Positions 43,469 through 54,395 of a stretch of DNA of 64,000 nucleotides are shown one piece after another. The stretch is from Guillardia theta CCMP2712 (Eukaryota; Cryptophyceae; Pyrenomonadales; Geminigeraceae): NCBI RefSeq assembly GCF_000315625.1, contig NW_005434643.1, positions 517,407 to 581,406 of the forward strand. Direction: 5' to 3'. Under the pieces are notes generated by a model that did no database searches, was not told where the DNA came from, and worked only from the letters and a program-made list of their open reading frames with translations. The position numbers were made by a program, and so were the translations under genes. Position 1 is the first letter of the stretch; every line of letters starts with the position of its first letter.

Positions 43469-44458
43469 TCAAATCTCGGTACATACTGTTCCCTGCAGAA
43501 CGGACTGACCCTGTAGATTCGTACGTCCTAGCATGATCGCTGCGGAGGGCTGAAATGCTCCAGTTTGGCTCGCTTCGTAGTGGCCCTCCCTTCTCTTGAT
43601 CGCTGCTCTCAACACTTGTAGCCCCTCTCTGAACTGTTCCGTGAACTCCTCGCCTATCAAGTCGGCGGCAGCAATGAACCTTCTCAACCATACCAGGGGG
43701 AAGCGAGACAGGCAGGCTGTCAGAGCCTCAGGATCTTGAAGCACCATCCTCAGAGCACGGCCACCGAGGTCGAAACGCCCTGACTCGACCAAGGTGGCGA
43801 TGTCCTCCACGCCGTTGATTACAGAAGAGTTGAGCATCGACTCGACAGCAGGGTTGCTCAGGGCCTGATCTTGATCGAACACAGCAATGTGGGCGATGAC
43901 CAGGCACTTAGGTCGCATCGGCAGCAACATCCTCTCGATGGCGCGGTCGGTAGCGCCTGTGATGCGAACATCATCGAGGAATATCAAGTTCCGTTGAAAG
44001 ACAGCCTCCTCGGCAACTGTGTACGTCATGGCCTTGTGGGTAGCCTCCCTTTCAGTAAGGCTGCGGGTAGCATAGTCTTTCCCGAAGTTGGCGCTGCTTC
44101 GGTCCACCACGAGCAAATCAGCATCGCCTGTCACCCCCTTGCCTCTCCGCGCTTTGTTGATCTCCTCGACAGTGTAGGAAGAGAGGTACGTGCTGGCGAT
44201 TGGGAGGCCTCTGAAGCAAACTACGAAGCGAGGAGGGCTATCGGCAAACGCGACCTCCGGGACTTCCCGGAGAATCGCCTTTGCCGCCATCACAGCAAAT
44301 CTACGAGTGCATTCACTATCGCCGTGCTTCATTGAACTGTAATCTTGAAGAGGAAAGGGCTCCTTGGTGCGCAGGTCCAACACTGACTTCTGGTTGCCAG
44401 CATCGGCAGACTCAAAGAGGCCGATGTTGCTGGCACAAACGTATATCAAGGGTGTCAT
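43469..44458 (-). CDS. Phosphoribosyltransferase-like protein of the Ter-associated (PRTase_3) type
   Basis: A single uninterrupted ORF of 329 residues from the ATG at 44458. The PRPP-binding loop of type I phosphoribosyltransferases reads NLIFLDDVRITGATDRAIERM, two acidic residues followed by the T-G-A-T phosphate loop. Upstream are DYSSMKHGD near the start and a KDYATRSLTERE segment. These elements resemble the phosphoribosyltransferases found with bacterial tellurite-resistance (Ter) stress operons, where a nucleoside-like product is proposed. The substrate is unknown. The gene has no introns while most neighbours do, and it lies between the two copies of a segmental duplication; both would fit acquisition from bacteria. 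The assignment rests on motifs. Confidence 0.6.
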   Translation of the reverse strand: MTPLIYVCASNIGLFESADAGNQKSVLDLRTKEPFPLQDYSSMKHGDSECTRRFAVMAAKAILREVPEVAFADSPPRFVVCFRGLPIASTYLSSYTVEEINKARRGKGVTGDADLLVVDRSSANFGKDYATRSLTEREATHKAMTYTVAEEAVFQRNLIFLDDVRITGATDRAIERMLLPMRPKCLVIAHIAVFDQDQALSNPAVESMLNSSVINGVEDIATLVESGRFDLGGRALRMVLQDPEALTACLSRFPLVWLRRFIAAADLIGEEFTEQFREGLQVLRAAIKRREGHYEASQTGAFQPSAAIMLGRTNLQGQSVLQGTVCTEI

Positions 44459-44598
44459 TGATCGCAAGGGGGTTTCAGTGAGATGCTGCTTGTGTTGTAG
44501 GATCGACAACAAGGACTGGAGGGAAAGGGAAAACTGGAGGAGGGGGGGGGACTACGAAGGTCGAGGAAAGTGCCTTGACATAAGGACGTTTGATGTCC

Positions 44599-44782
44599 GA
44601 CAGTCCTCCCCAAACTTTTGAGAGATGATCCCCTCCTTTCTCCCATCTCTTTGCAATTTTGAGGCAGGGTGGGGTGGTTTTTTTCCCCGATCGGACAGTC
44701 CTCCCCAAACTTTTTAAGAGGTGATCCCCTCCATTCTCCCATCTCTTTGCAATTTTGAGGCAGGGTGGGGTGGGTTTTCAGT
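44599..44782. repeat. Tandem duplication, about 95 bp, upstream of the PRTase gene
   Basis: Two direct copies (44599-44693 and 44694-44782) share GACAGTCCTCCCCAAACTTT at the left and CAATTTTGAGGCAGGGTGGGG near the right. They lie 140-325 bp before the PRTase start codon, so they may be part of its promoter region. Confidence 0.85.
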
Positions 44783-44850
44783 CCCCCGGTTGTGGATTAG
44801 TTAGAGCCTCTGGAATTCATGAAAAAGATGATATCATCACTGGTGAGTCA

Positions 44851-46318
44851 CTCTCACAACTTTTTCCCCGGTTCCGACACAAGCATGTTGTTCGAGCATA
44901 GTGCGAGAGGGCATAAGTGCTATCGATCGCCAGACCGGTTGAAGCTCTCCTGACCAGAGAGTCTTTCCATCAACAAGTTTGAAATCACGGTAGCTGCTCT
45001 CCCAAAGGACTGGGTTTCCAATGGACACAATAGCTTGGATGAATTAACATCAATGGTGGACTTCCAGTGTATTAGTGCCAGCTGCTCAAAGATGATCTCT
45101 TGTTGTCCTAGGTCGAGATTTACGGTAGGTTGACTAATTTGACATGTATTGAATACGACTTGAAGTCTTAACTCTGCTATCCTGGATCATTCTTGTCGTT
45201 TCGAGAAGTAAGAGCAGGATTCGATCCTGAAACTAGCATAGGTGCAAAAAAAATCATTATACTGATCTCGATTTGGGAGCATACTGCAAAGTCACATCTA
45301 GATACAATCCGTATGCTGGAATAAGACTATCACAATGATTTCCCTTCACAGAGAAGAGAGCATGGATTTACCTTAGTTTTTTTTCTAGTGTTTGATTCTA
45401 GTATTTGATCCCAGTGTGGAACATTCCATGCATCGATTGTCCAAGCTTCGATCATTTTTTTTTTGTGATGAAACATCTGTTTGGACACAGAACCGTTGAA
45501 GGTGTGCACTTAGTTGATTTTTGGAATTAATGACATCATAAGTCCCCCAGAGAAGCATCTCAAGCATCTCAAGGAGGTTTGGTAGGATGGGCCAAACAAA
45601 GCTCTAAGCACCAACAATAGTGAACTCATCACAAACTTAAAAAACCCAACAATTCTTCTTCTTCATCGCTTACAAGTTAATCTGCGGTTTCTCCAAAATG
45701 TATCAGGTAACTTCCTTGCATAACTGCATGGACTGATGTGATATGAAGCATCATTGAAAGATACAAATCTATATTACAATAAACGATACTTCAAAACTTT
45801 TGATCCTAATATCCAAGAAATTCAACCTGTGGCAAACCAAACTCTGGAACATGACAGGAGTCTGCGAAGACAGGACTTTGGTCATCACTCTGGATGAACC
45901 AATCAAGCCACTGCTTGTCGATCGAGCTCATTCCTTCTTCAGAATTCTCTTCCTCTCTTGCCGAGGAACAACTCTGGTCCTCTGCCTCAGGACGGTGAGC
46001 CGTTTCCGAGTCATCGTCATCGTCATCAGCGAGTGACTGCGGAGAGCTGACTTCGGCATGAATCTGTTCAACTTGTCTGGATGAGGAGGCAGACCCATCA
46101 AACAGAGGAAGCTGAGAAACAGCAGAGCTTGCTGATTGGGAGACTGGACTTGCGGAGTTGGAACCTCTTCGTTCGACGACAGAAGGATCAATTTCGACGT
46201 CAGTCTGGCGGGATCTAGAATAAGGCCATCTGCTAACGCCCAGGCGACGGCATGCAATCTTCAAGCTTGTCATCGAAATGCCCTAGAGAAAGGTTGTGAG
46301 AAATCGAGAAATCAACTG
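44851..46318 (-). repeat. Segmental duplication, copy 2
   Basis: Second copy of the 1.47-kb segment also at 40890-42371, same orientation. The RWP-RK exon differs at a few sites only. The left part has more indels, including one that removes a base and a donor GT in the downstream unknown gene. Confidence 0.9.
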
Positions 46319-46469
46319 CAATGATCGAATGTACCAGCATGGCAGCAGCGTCTTCCTGACGATAGTTGAAGAGTTGTTCGAGTGCATTGAGGTCGAGATT
46401 TACCCTGCCGATACCTGTCTCTCTGGCAAGCTTGGTTCGACCCTTTACTGTGACAACATGGTTTTGCAT
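45806..46469 (-). CDS. RWP-RK domain transcription factor (complete copy)
   Basis: Two exons, 46335-46469 and 45806-46282, with a 52-nt intron; 203 residues. Exon 1 gives LDLNALEQLFNYRQEDAAAML and exon 2 continues GISMTSLKIACRRLGVSRWPY, together a full RWP-RK domain in which the final RK is replaced by SR. RWP-RK proteins (NLP and RKD types) bind DNA and control nitrogen responses or gametogenesis in plants and green algae. This small one resembles the RKD type in having no large regulatory domain. The rest is acidic and Ser-rich (a DDDDDDD run at about residue 115-120) and could activate transcription. A TATA sequence lies 82 bp before the ATG. The intron splits the domain between helix 1 and the recognition part. 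Confidence 0.75.
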
Positions 46470-46550
46470 TGCGTGTGACGAGCTATTGAAGGAGATGATG
46501 AGAAGTAATGTGGACCCGTGGATTCGTGCGAAGCAATGTTCCCATCGCAA

Positions 46551-46560
46551 GTATATATAG
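46551..46560 (-). promoter_or_regulatory. TATA box of the RWP-RK gene
   Basis: CTATATATAC on the minus strand, 82 bp upstream of the chosen ATG (46469). That leaves room for a start site about 30 bp downstream and a short leader. Copy 1 of the gene lacks this element because the duplication stops before it. Confidence 0.5.
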
Positions 46561-47089
46561 GGGGCAGAAGACAGTCTGAGACCGTTGCCTCGTGACCTTC
46601 TAGATTATCGCTGTGGTAAAAAGATCACACGGGACTCCGTTTCCCGTATCGTTTTTGAAGACTACCCTTCTCCAGTCAGAGGAATGAAGGGGTGTGAAAC
46701 TTTTTAAGCGAGCTATACTTTTATTGCTGACACCAGTCACACGGAAGCCGATTGTCAGCAAGTCTATCCACTACTGACTCCCTTAACGCCTTCTAGGACC
46801 CTAGGATCTGATATGACCTAGATGACGGAGATGGTCGGAGAAGATTCATACATGTTCCATTTTAAAATGAAGTATTGGATTTGAGCTTCTTTACAACTCA
46901 TTTAGCGGAGGGGGAGGGGGGAGGCTAAGAGTGTCCTCGTGACGAGGGTAATCACTGTGAAACTCGAGGCGTCTCGATCAAGTTTAGGAAGACGTGACAT
47001 GAACTTCTTACTAGATTTTGTGCAGGTCACACCGATGCTTGTAAGCAATCGGATATCGATAAGCCAGTCGTAGACGTTCTTCTTGGGCT
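46561..47089. other. Intergenic stretch, no gene seen
   Basis: 5' flank of the RWP-RK gene; mixed composition with a G-rich patch at about 46903-46925. No frame of interest. Confidence 0.4.
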
Positions 47090-47620
47090 TTCACCCGGTG
47101 GCCCATGACTCCCGTCAAGGGCCCGAGCCTGTCACAGTCATACGGTAGACGGGCCGCGCCGATCATGATCATCAGATCGGCCCGCCCGGTGACCCGGTGC
47201 CGGACAACACTGCCCGGGAGAGTCCCTGCCTCCGTGACGGCCCGTTGCTCCACTCAGTACTGCTCGATCCGTGAAGGTCACTGGCCGACGGACAGTGAGT
47301 CACGGCGGAGTCCGTCGGAGCGGCGCGCCCCATCGCATGATATCGCATGATTGCCGCGCGGCCCGCCGCCGCCCGCGGCACTGTCACTGGGCCTGGCTGC
47401 CGGGCCGCCATTTGCGGCTAGTACATTCAAAGTCTGACTCGTGTGAGCTTATCCCGAGTCCCAGGCCCGCCACTGCCAGGTTCAATCACTGTGATTAGAC
47501 CGACAGTGCGGGCCACAGGCTGTGACGGTACGGTGCCACGGTGGGGCCCGGGGTGACCATTCCACCGTCGCTGAACTTGAATCACGCACCGTTCCGTGGC
47601 CCAATGGGACTTGCTAAATC
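47090..47620. other. GC-rich island
   Basis: GGCCCGCC, GTGACGG and ATGATCATCAGATCGG words with no convincing frame. It ends just before the RPB5 stop codon and sits between that gene and the RWP-RK promoter. Confidence 0.55.
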
Positions 47621-47646
47621 AGTAGTTTTATTATCCAGCGAAGAGG

Positions 47647-48602
47647 TCACAGGCAGATCCTGTAAGTGACATATCGCCCAGCAGTGTCAGAGTCTCTTGT
47701 AATCTCAACAACATTTCCACGCCTTAGTCCAAGATACTTGGCGACAGGGTCACTGATGAGGATTCGAGGAAGCTGGTCATCATTCACTTTGTAGCGCTGT
47801 AGAAGCTTCTTTTTCTCCACCCCTGACATGATCCTATGCTTGGGCACCATTTCGTGCTCTGTGATGTTCACTACCAGCTCAACTTCAAAGAAGATGTTCA
47901 ACTCGATCTTCATACGAGGCCCCTCCCCTCCCCCGTGATACCGCTTCTGATGCTCTGTGACAAGAAATCTCTTGGCATATGAAGTTAGATTCTTGTGGAT
48001 GATAACAACCGCAGTCAGAGATTCTGCCTGTGTGTTTTTCCATTCGTCATCGATGCAGGAGAAGACATACTTTGCATCATCTGTCACAAACTTGTCTTTT
48101 CTCCCACAGAACAGCACCATGATCCTCTGTTTCTCATTTTCCACCTTGAAAACAAGTCAGGGCACTTGTATTTCAAAGAAAAACGGCCAAGAACAGAGCG
48201 CAATATCTAAGTTGGATATCAAAAAAATGCAACAGAGAGTAACATTTTCAACATCGCAAATTCCTCAACACACCACTTACTCTATGCGAGCGCATTGTGA
48301 GAAGTCCCGGGTCAAGGATGTGTCCCCGATCTGTACATGTTTCCTTAAATTGGACGATTGTCTCCGACTTGTTCTCATTTGTAACTTTGAATCCGCGGTC
48401 TTCAAGCATCGACCAACACGTTTTTCGGATCTTTGAAGAATCATGTCAGATGGATTCTTGATCGATTTTTGAAAACATCAATGCGAGAATGGGATTTTCA
48501 TATAGATGGGACAAGAAATCATAGTTCAACCAACCCATTGTTTGGTAGACTTACCTGAAAAATTCTGGAGCAATACTCAATAATTGGCCCATCATTGGAC
48601 AT
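47647..48602 (-). CDS. RPB5: RNA polymerase subunit RPB5 (RPABC1), shared by Pol I, II and III
   Basis: Three exons in phase: 48555-48602, 48281-48430 and 47647-48144 (231 residues). RPB5 forms part of the lower jaw of the polymerases. The eukaryote-specific N-terminal jaw domain starts with [16 protein letters not shown]; the conserved archaeal-type C-terminal domain holds [35 protein letters not shown] and [14 protein letters not shown]. Every conserved block of the family is present and intact. It is somewhat longer than the usual 205-215 residues because of a central insert with [10 protein letters not shown]. The gene is divergent from the ZNG1/CobW gene, with 464 bp between the two start codons. 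Confidence 0.95.
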
Positions 48603-49066
48603 TTTTGAGCTACTACTGAGTTCTTGGAGGGGAAGAGATTATAGTATTAGTAGATGCAGATTTGTGGTAAGACGCTGAAAACTGCAAAACGATGTCAAAC
48701 TTTATCAAAGATGGGGGATAATGCGAAGCGAAATCCAAGTGGAACTCGAATGTTCAGAAACGAGCCCTTCGACTCACTTGCAACAGACAACACAACTAAG
48801 AATGGAATCGCATAACATCTACTGCTGATAGCGTAACGATCATGTTTCTTAGTCCAAAACACGCACGAATCTTCCATGTTCATCTCTTCTTCCTCCTCTC
48901 CTCCATCGTTGTCTGCGACTTTGCGACGGCATACCGCACGTGAGGGACTCCGAGGCGGGTGGCGAAACCGTAACCGTTACACTTCTCCTACCCATAAATT
49001 TTTGCTTGAAAATCTTTTCCCCCCTTGAAACTTTTAATTGCCCCCAGGACAGGTGGCCGCGCAAAC
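48603..49066. promoter_or_regulatory. Shared divergent promoter region of RPB5 and ZNG1
   Basis: 464 bp between two divergent start codons. No TATA box is obvious on either side. It must hold both promoters unless upstream untranslated exons exist. Confidence 0.4.
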
Positions 49067-51562
49067 ATGGCAGACCAGGTAATGGCAGGAGGGTGCGAGG
49101 GCGGGTAGGGTTTAGGGAGAGAGGAGCAGAAGTAGCGAATGATATGGATGGAAGAAGAAGCTGCAGCGGAAAGTCCTTGCAGACCCCTGGTGAGGAACAC
49201 CAAGCTCGGGAGTGATTGCGTATGCCTCGTGGTTGTGATTACGTATACCTCCTGGTCGTGATTCTGTCCACTCTCATTGTGGATTTAGATGATTGGTCGC
49301 TGCAGTGCCCACAAGAAGAAAACGTTGAGATGACCATGTGTACAAGATGTTGGCACGCATGAGATGACCATGTGTACAAGATGTTGGCACGCATGAGATG
49401 CAGATGGCGTTGTTCTCTACCGAACCCATTCCCTTAATGATGACCCAAATGCGCCATAGCTCAATTTCGTGCGATGAAATATGGTAGTCTCATCCTTACT
49501 ATGCAGTTAGGTGATTATGATGTGTGTCAAACTTTCAGCTGTGCATGTCTTTATGCATAGATTCAAGAAATGTATTTGCTGAGGCTAATCGTTCTTATCT
49601 TCGCAGGCAGCCGTACCCATCACGCTGCTCTCTGGATTTCTCGGAGCAGGAAAGACGACTCTGCTGCGGCAAGCTTTGGAGAATAAGGAAGGACTGAAAG
49701 TGGCAGTAGTCGTCAACGATGTCGCCAAAGTGAACATCGACTCAAAGCTTGTCCGAGAGAGAACAGTCGGGAAGGGGGATGATGACCTTGCGGATTGTGT
49801 GGAGCTCCAGAACGGTTGCGCGTGCTGCAATGCGAGCGATGAGCTGTTGGAGGGGATGTCACAGCTTTTGAGGCTTGCGAAGCGGAGAGGGATCAAGTAC
49901 GACAGGATCATCATCGAGCTCTCAGGTTTTTCTTCTGTCCATGACGTTGCCTCGTGAGCTGATGAAGTGAAAACCAGGTGTTGCAGAACCAAAGAATATC
50001 AGGCGAGAGTTTGTGGAGGCTGCAGAAGCTGGCAACGAATCGATGAAATTGGTGGAACTGCAGACCATGATAACCGTTGTTGATTCGCCGAGCTTCACCG
50101 AGCTTTATCAATCGGGCGACAGTATCAACCGAAGGCCTGACCTCTGTGCTGAGGAAGGCGAGGAGGTTGTTGAGAGTGATCGAAAAGTTGTCGAGCTTCT
50201 GGTTGAACAAGTGGAATGTGCTGATTTTATTGTGCTCAACAAGAAAGATAAGATGAACCCTGAGAACATGGAGTACTTGACAGGTGTCGTTGGTACCATC
50301 AATCCCTCAGCTCAGATTGTTCCATGCGAGTGGGGCAAGGTTTCCCTAGACACGGTTTTTGGACCGCCAAAAGGAACCAGCTGGGTATCCAAGGCAGATG
50401 ATGAAGATGACCTCCGTGATGCTGTCGCTGCTGCCAAGCACTTACGAGACAAAAAGCGAAAGGAACCTGACGAGGGACATGCCTGCGACGACAATTGCGG
50501 TCATGAGCATGGGCACGGGCACGGGCACGGGCATGAGCATGGGCACTCACACGATGGGAAGGCATGCGATCATAAGGAGTGCGAAAACTCAGATTCGATC
50601 CGACAGACAACAACCTCAGCGGCCAAGAAGGTAGACTGATATTCCCGCTTTCTGGTGTTTCTCATCAACTTATTCAGTTTGGAATCACGAGCTTTGTTTA
50701 CTCGCGTAGAAGACCATTTCATCCTCAGCGTTTGATGAAGGTAAAGTTGTACAGTTGTGATGTGATTGTTTCATGAAAATGTTCTGCAGGCGATCCTCTA
50801 TCTGCCAGTCAAGGTAGACCCAGAGACTGGAAAGATGATGGACTCGTGGGAATTTCCTCATGCAAAGGAGGAAGCGAAGAATGGGGATGACGTCGCCGAC
50901 GGCTCCTGCATGAAGAAGATCATTAGGTCCAAGGGTTTTGTGTGGGTAGCCAACCAGCATCGCAGGTTCCTCAGTCGATTCCTTGATCACTTGTGGAGTG
51001 ACTTGTCTGCACTGCAGTGCGCAGTATTGGTCGCATGCCGGCCATTACTTCGAACTTCGAGCTCTGGGCCTCTGGTGGGCGGCCACGGCATTGGATAAGT
51101 GGCCTGACGGTGGCGACAATTCGAGCAAGGTTGAGCGAGCAGGACGACAGTCGCTTGTTGGCTGACCCCCTCCTAGGAAGTACAGAAGATTGTTGAAGAC
51201 TTTTCGAGGGAGGAGCCGTCCCAGAGATGGGGAGATCGTCGGCAAGAGATCGTCTTCATCGGGATCGGGATGCAGTGCGTAACGAGTGTGGAGGACGAGC
51301 ATCTGTGTGATGGAGCTGCGCAGTGAGAAGTCGATCGAGAAAGTCATGGACGAATGCCTTTTGACCGACGAGGAGATGAAGACCTACGTGGAGCAGGTAA
51401 CACGGCTGGGTCTACATCGTTCCCTCCCACTTGACTGGTGCATGTGACGCAGGCCAAGTTGTCACCTGCTGATGTTGTCAAGGTACGTGCCGGCAGATGC
51501 TACAGGGGCCCTCATACGGTATTCAGGTGGACACGGCAACCAACAGTGCAGTCAGCGTGTGA
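49067..51562 (+). CDS. ZNG1: COG0523/CobW-family GTPase, zinc chaperone ZNG1-like
   Basis: Ten exons join in phase: 49067-49078, 49607-49925, 49978-50630, 50678-50740, 50790-50965, 51018-51129, 51177-51278, 51316-51396, 51453-51482 and 51527-51562 (527 residues). These GTPases deliver metals, for ZNG1 zinc to methionine aminopeptidase. The Walker A motif is SGFLGAGKTTLLR, the metal site NGCACCN has the CxCC pattern, and ELSGVAEP and VLNKKD (G4) follow. A His-rich loop after residue 310 (HEHGHGHGHGHEHGHSH) would bind metal. The C-terminal CobW domain has SRRRPFHPQRL, RSKGFVWVA and GLWWAAT. The first exon encodes only MADQ, before a 528-nt intron. The 37-nt intron 51279-51315 is the least certain join. 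Confidence 0.88.
49327..49394. repeat. 34-bp direct tandem repeat in ZNG1 intron 1
   Basis: Two perfect adjacent copies of a 34-bp unit starting GAGATGACCATGTGTACA (49327-49360 and 49361-49394). Confidence 0.9.
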
Positions 51563-51679
51563 GAGGAGAAGATCCACGGGCTACGAATTTTTGCGCACCC
51601 GTTCTCCGTCTCGTTTAGTTCTCCATCTCGTTTAGTCAGGATCTGATGTTGACAAGAAAATGTGACAACCCTTCGCTTT

Positions 51680-54026
51680 TTAAGTACAAGTATGTTGGAA
51701 GAAGGCAGAGAACTGAGCTCTACACTGCGGACATGTCTTCACCTGCACCTGCCGTCCGCTATCCTGCGTCTGGTACAAGCCATGTATTAGTGCAAAAGGA
51801 GCGGAAAGATCCAACATGGGGGAGATGAAGAGAATGAAAGCAACCTAGGTGGAGGAGCACCGGACTTACCAGTTTCTTCATCCAAGGCTTCCTGCTCTTC
51901 GATTCGTTGTTACTTTCTTCATCCCTTAGCTTTTCTCTTTCTGCAAGATTTTTCCGTATCGCAACTTCCTTGTCTTGATTGACTTGAGATCTTGCAAGGT
52001 TTGAAATATCTACCTTGGCTCTTGTTTCTGATGCCCGATACCGCAATGAGCGCATAGGAAACAATCTCTCCTCGTCCTTCTCCTCTTTCTCCTCTGCCTC
52101 TTGCCCTCTATCTTCCTCCTCTTCTCCGCCATCGACCTCATCATCGCTCTCGCAACAGTACTGCAAGACTGCAAACCCGCTGCTCCTGTAGAACTTCTTC
52201 CTCCCCTCCGCCATCTTTGCAAACCTCTGGTGCACCCCAATGTCAAGCACGTCCACAATCTTGGGTGGCACAGCACGTGCTCCCTCCTCCTGCGAGCGGA
52301 GGATCCTCCCGACACTTTGCGCGATGTCAGCACGAGGAGTAGCGAGGATGAGAGTGTTGAGGCTGGGGATGTCAAGCCCCTCGGAGCACATGCTGTAGGT
52401 TGCAAGGATGATGCGGCAGCAGGAGGCAGCCTTGAGCTCGGCAGACGTCCGTCCTCCGACGTAGAACCCAACATCCCTCTCCGTCCTCCTGTCCTGATGG
52501 GCGAGTAGCTGCTCGAGGGTCTCGAGGTGCGCTCTCCTATCGGAGAGAAGGAGAATCCTCCTCCCCTCTCTCCAGGCCTGCAGGACTTCCCGGGCAACCA
52601 CCCTGTTCCTCTCCTGCATCTCCGTCAACGCCGTGACCATCTCCGCGAGGCCTCCAGCACACTTGGAGCTAGAGCTCTCCACTCCGATGCAGACGACGCT
52701 GACGTCCTCAGCCCTTGCTGGGCTGTATGATGCCTCGTACGCGGTCTCCCCGAGGAACCAGTGGAGGACGCGGGTCAGCCCGTCGCGGCGATGAGGAGTT
52801 GCGGAGAGGCCGAGTACGCAAACGTCTCCTGTCCTGTGGGAGCATCCGATCTTGAAAAGAGCTCGACTGAAAGCCCGAGCACAGATATGCTGAAAGAAGT
52901 GTCAGAGTCGGGGGGAAGGAAGGGGGGGGGGGGGGGGGACAGGAAGGAGAGACGAAGTCGACAGAAGAAAGACCGAGTTAAGCAATCATAGCAATGTTAA
53001 CATGAAAGATATTGGAAAAAACCGGGAAAATGGGGCAAGGGGGAGCACGATAAGGAGGAGGATGACAAGCAACGTCAGCAGCAGAAACGGAGCAGCAGCA
53101 CGGTGCGAGGAGGAGCAATATACATGGCACTCGTCGAAGATGATGTGATCGAAGTCGGAGAGAGGGTACGAGTCTCTCGTCACCAGGCTCTGCAGCATCG
53201 CGATCACAATGTCCTTCCCCTCTGTCTCCACCCGATCCTGTCGGATCACTCCCACTCGTAGCTGAGGAACAAACCTCAGCGCTCTCTCCGCCCACTGATC
53301 GCACAGGAACGATTTGTGCACTATGATCAGCGTCTTCCTGCGAATATGCGACACAAGCCAGAGGGCGCAAACGGTCTTTCCTGCCCCGCAATACAGGGAC
53401 AGGATGCCTCCCCTGTCCTTGTGGTATGCTCGCATGCACGCTGCTACAGCCTCGTCTTGCAGGGAGTTCAGCTGCCCGCTGAAGCTCCATCGAGATGCGG
53501 CATCATCTTCCTCTACCTCAAGGTTGCTCCATGCCTTAGACCCGAAGGTAGAGGTGCCGAAGAAGCGAGGGACGAGAAGTTTCCTGCTCCCCAGTCGCAC
53601 AAACATCTCCACAGGCTCATGCAAGAAGCCACGCATGGAGCGAGGGACGCACGTCAGGCGACGGCACGTCTCCTCCATCTCCTCCTCAGACACCATCACC
53701 CGCATGCAGCAGCCCATTATCGCCTGCTGTCCATCGCTCTGGATCTCACACGGTTCATCCCCTACCTGATCCCTTCCAGCCTCTGTTTCAATCAACCCAT
53801 CTTCCTCCTCCTCCTCCTCTTCCTCGTCCTCCTCTTCCTCCCCTTCTTCGCTACTCCCACTCATGTACACAAGGAACTTCTCCCTCCTTCTTCTACCTCG
53901 TTCGCGACCAGCAGGCTCCACTTGCGAGCTTCTGCGGATCCTCTTGAACGTTCGGCATTGATCCTCCTCACTACTGAACCCATCGCGTTCCTCATCGTTC
54001 GTGTGCATGCTCGCTCTCACGATCAT
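51680..54026 (-). CDS. Superfamily 2 DNA/RNA helicase, large-DNA-virus (A18-like) type
   Basis: Three exons in phase: 53124-54026, 51870-52889 and 51680-51763 (668 residues). Motif I is LYCGAGKTV, motif Ia TLIIVHKSFL, motif II DECH (the H ends exon 1 and the next exon starts with a second H), motif III LSATPHRRDG, and motif VI QSVGRILR. The order and wording (GGILSLYCGAGKT, IIVHKSFLCDQW) are typical of the helicases of nucleocytoplasmic large DNA viruses related to poxvirus A18, which act in transcript release, and of cellular relatives of XPB. The N-terminal 170 residues are acidic and disordered, and the tail is charged. The last short exon adds KTCPQCRAQF...HTC, a possible zinc-binding knuckle. 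Cellular role unknown; ancient acquisition from a virus is one explanation. Confidence 0.8.
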
Positions 54027-54395
54027 GTGAGGTTACTTGGCTGATCGTGTTCTTTCCTCTTCATCCTCTTCATCGTCAACTCTACATCCTCTACTCCCTG
54101 GTCGCCATGCAAGCTCGTCCAGCTGCCCTTCCTGTTGTCCCCACAGTCACTATTTCCTTTATCTGCCCATCAATTTGACTAGTCACATGCACTGAGGCGG
54201 ATTGTTTTCTTACGTTCTGCACTGAGGCGGACTGCCGCAGTGCGGCTACTGAGACCCGGGGGCATCATCAGTGATCATTGAAACTTGAAACCGTGAACAG
54301 CAACATGAATGCTCAACTTAGATTCAATCAAACTTGAAGGCATCATCGATGTTCTCCTACATACACCAGCCGATGTGACTGTCAACACGCACGGC
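54027..54395. other. Intergenic stretch, no gene seen
   Basis: Between the helicase start and the CFAP298 stop. Contains GGCGGAC/CTGAGGCGGA direct repeats at about 54190-54235. No frame of interest. Confidence 0.4.
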
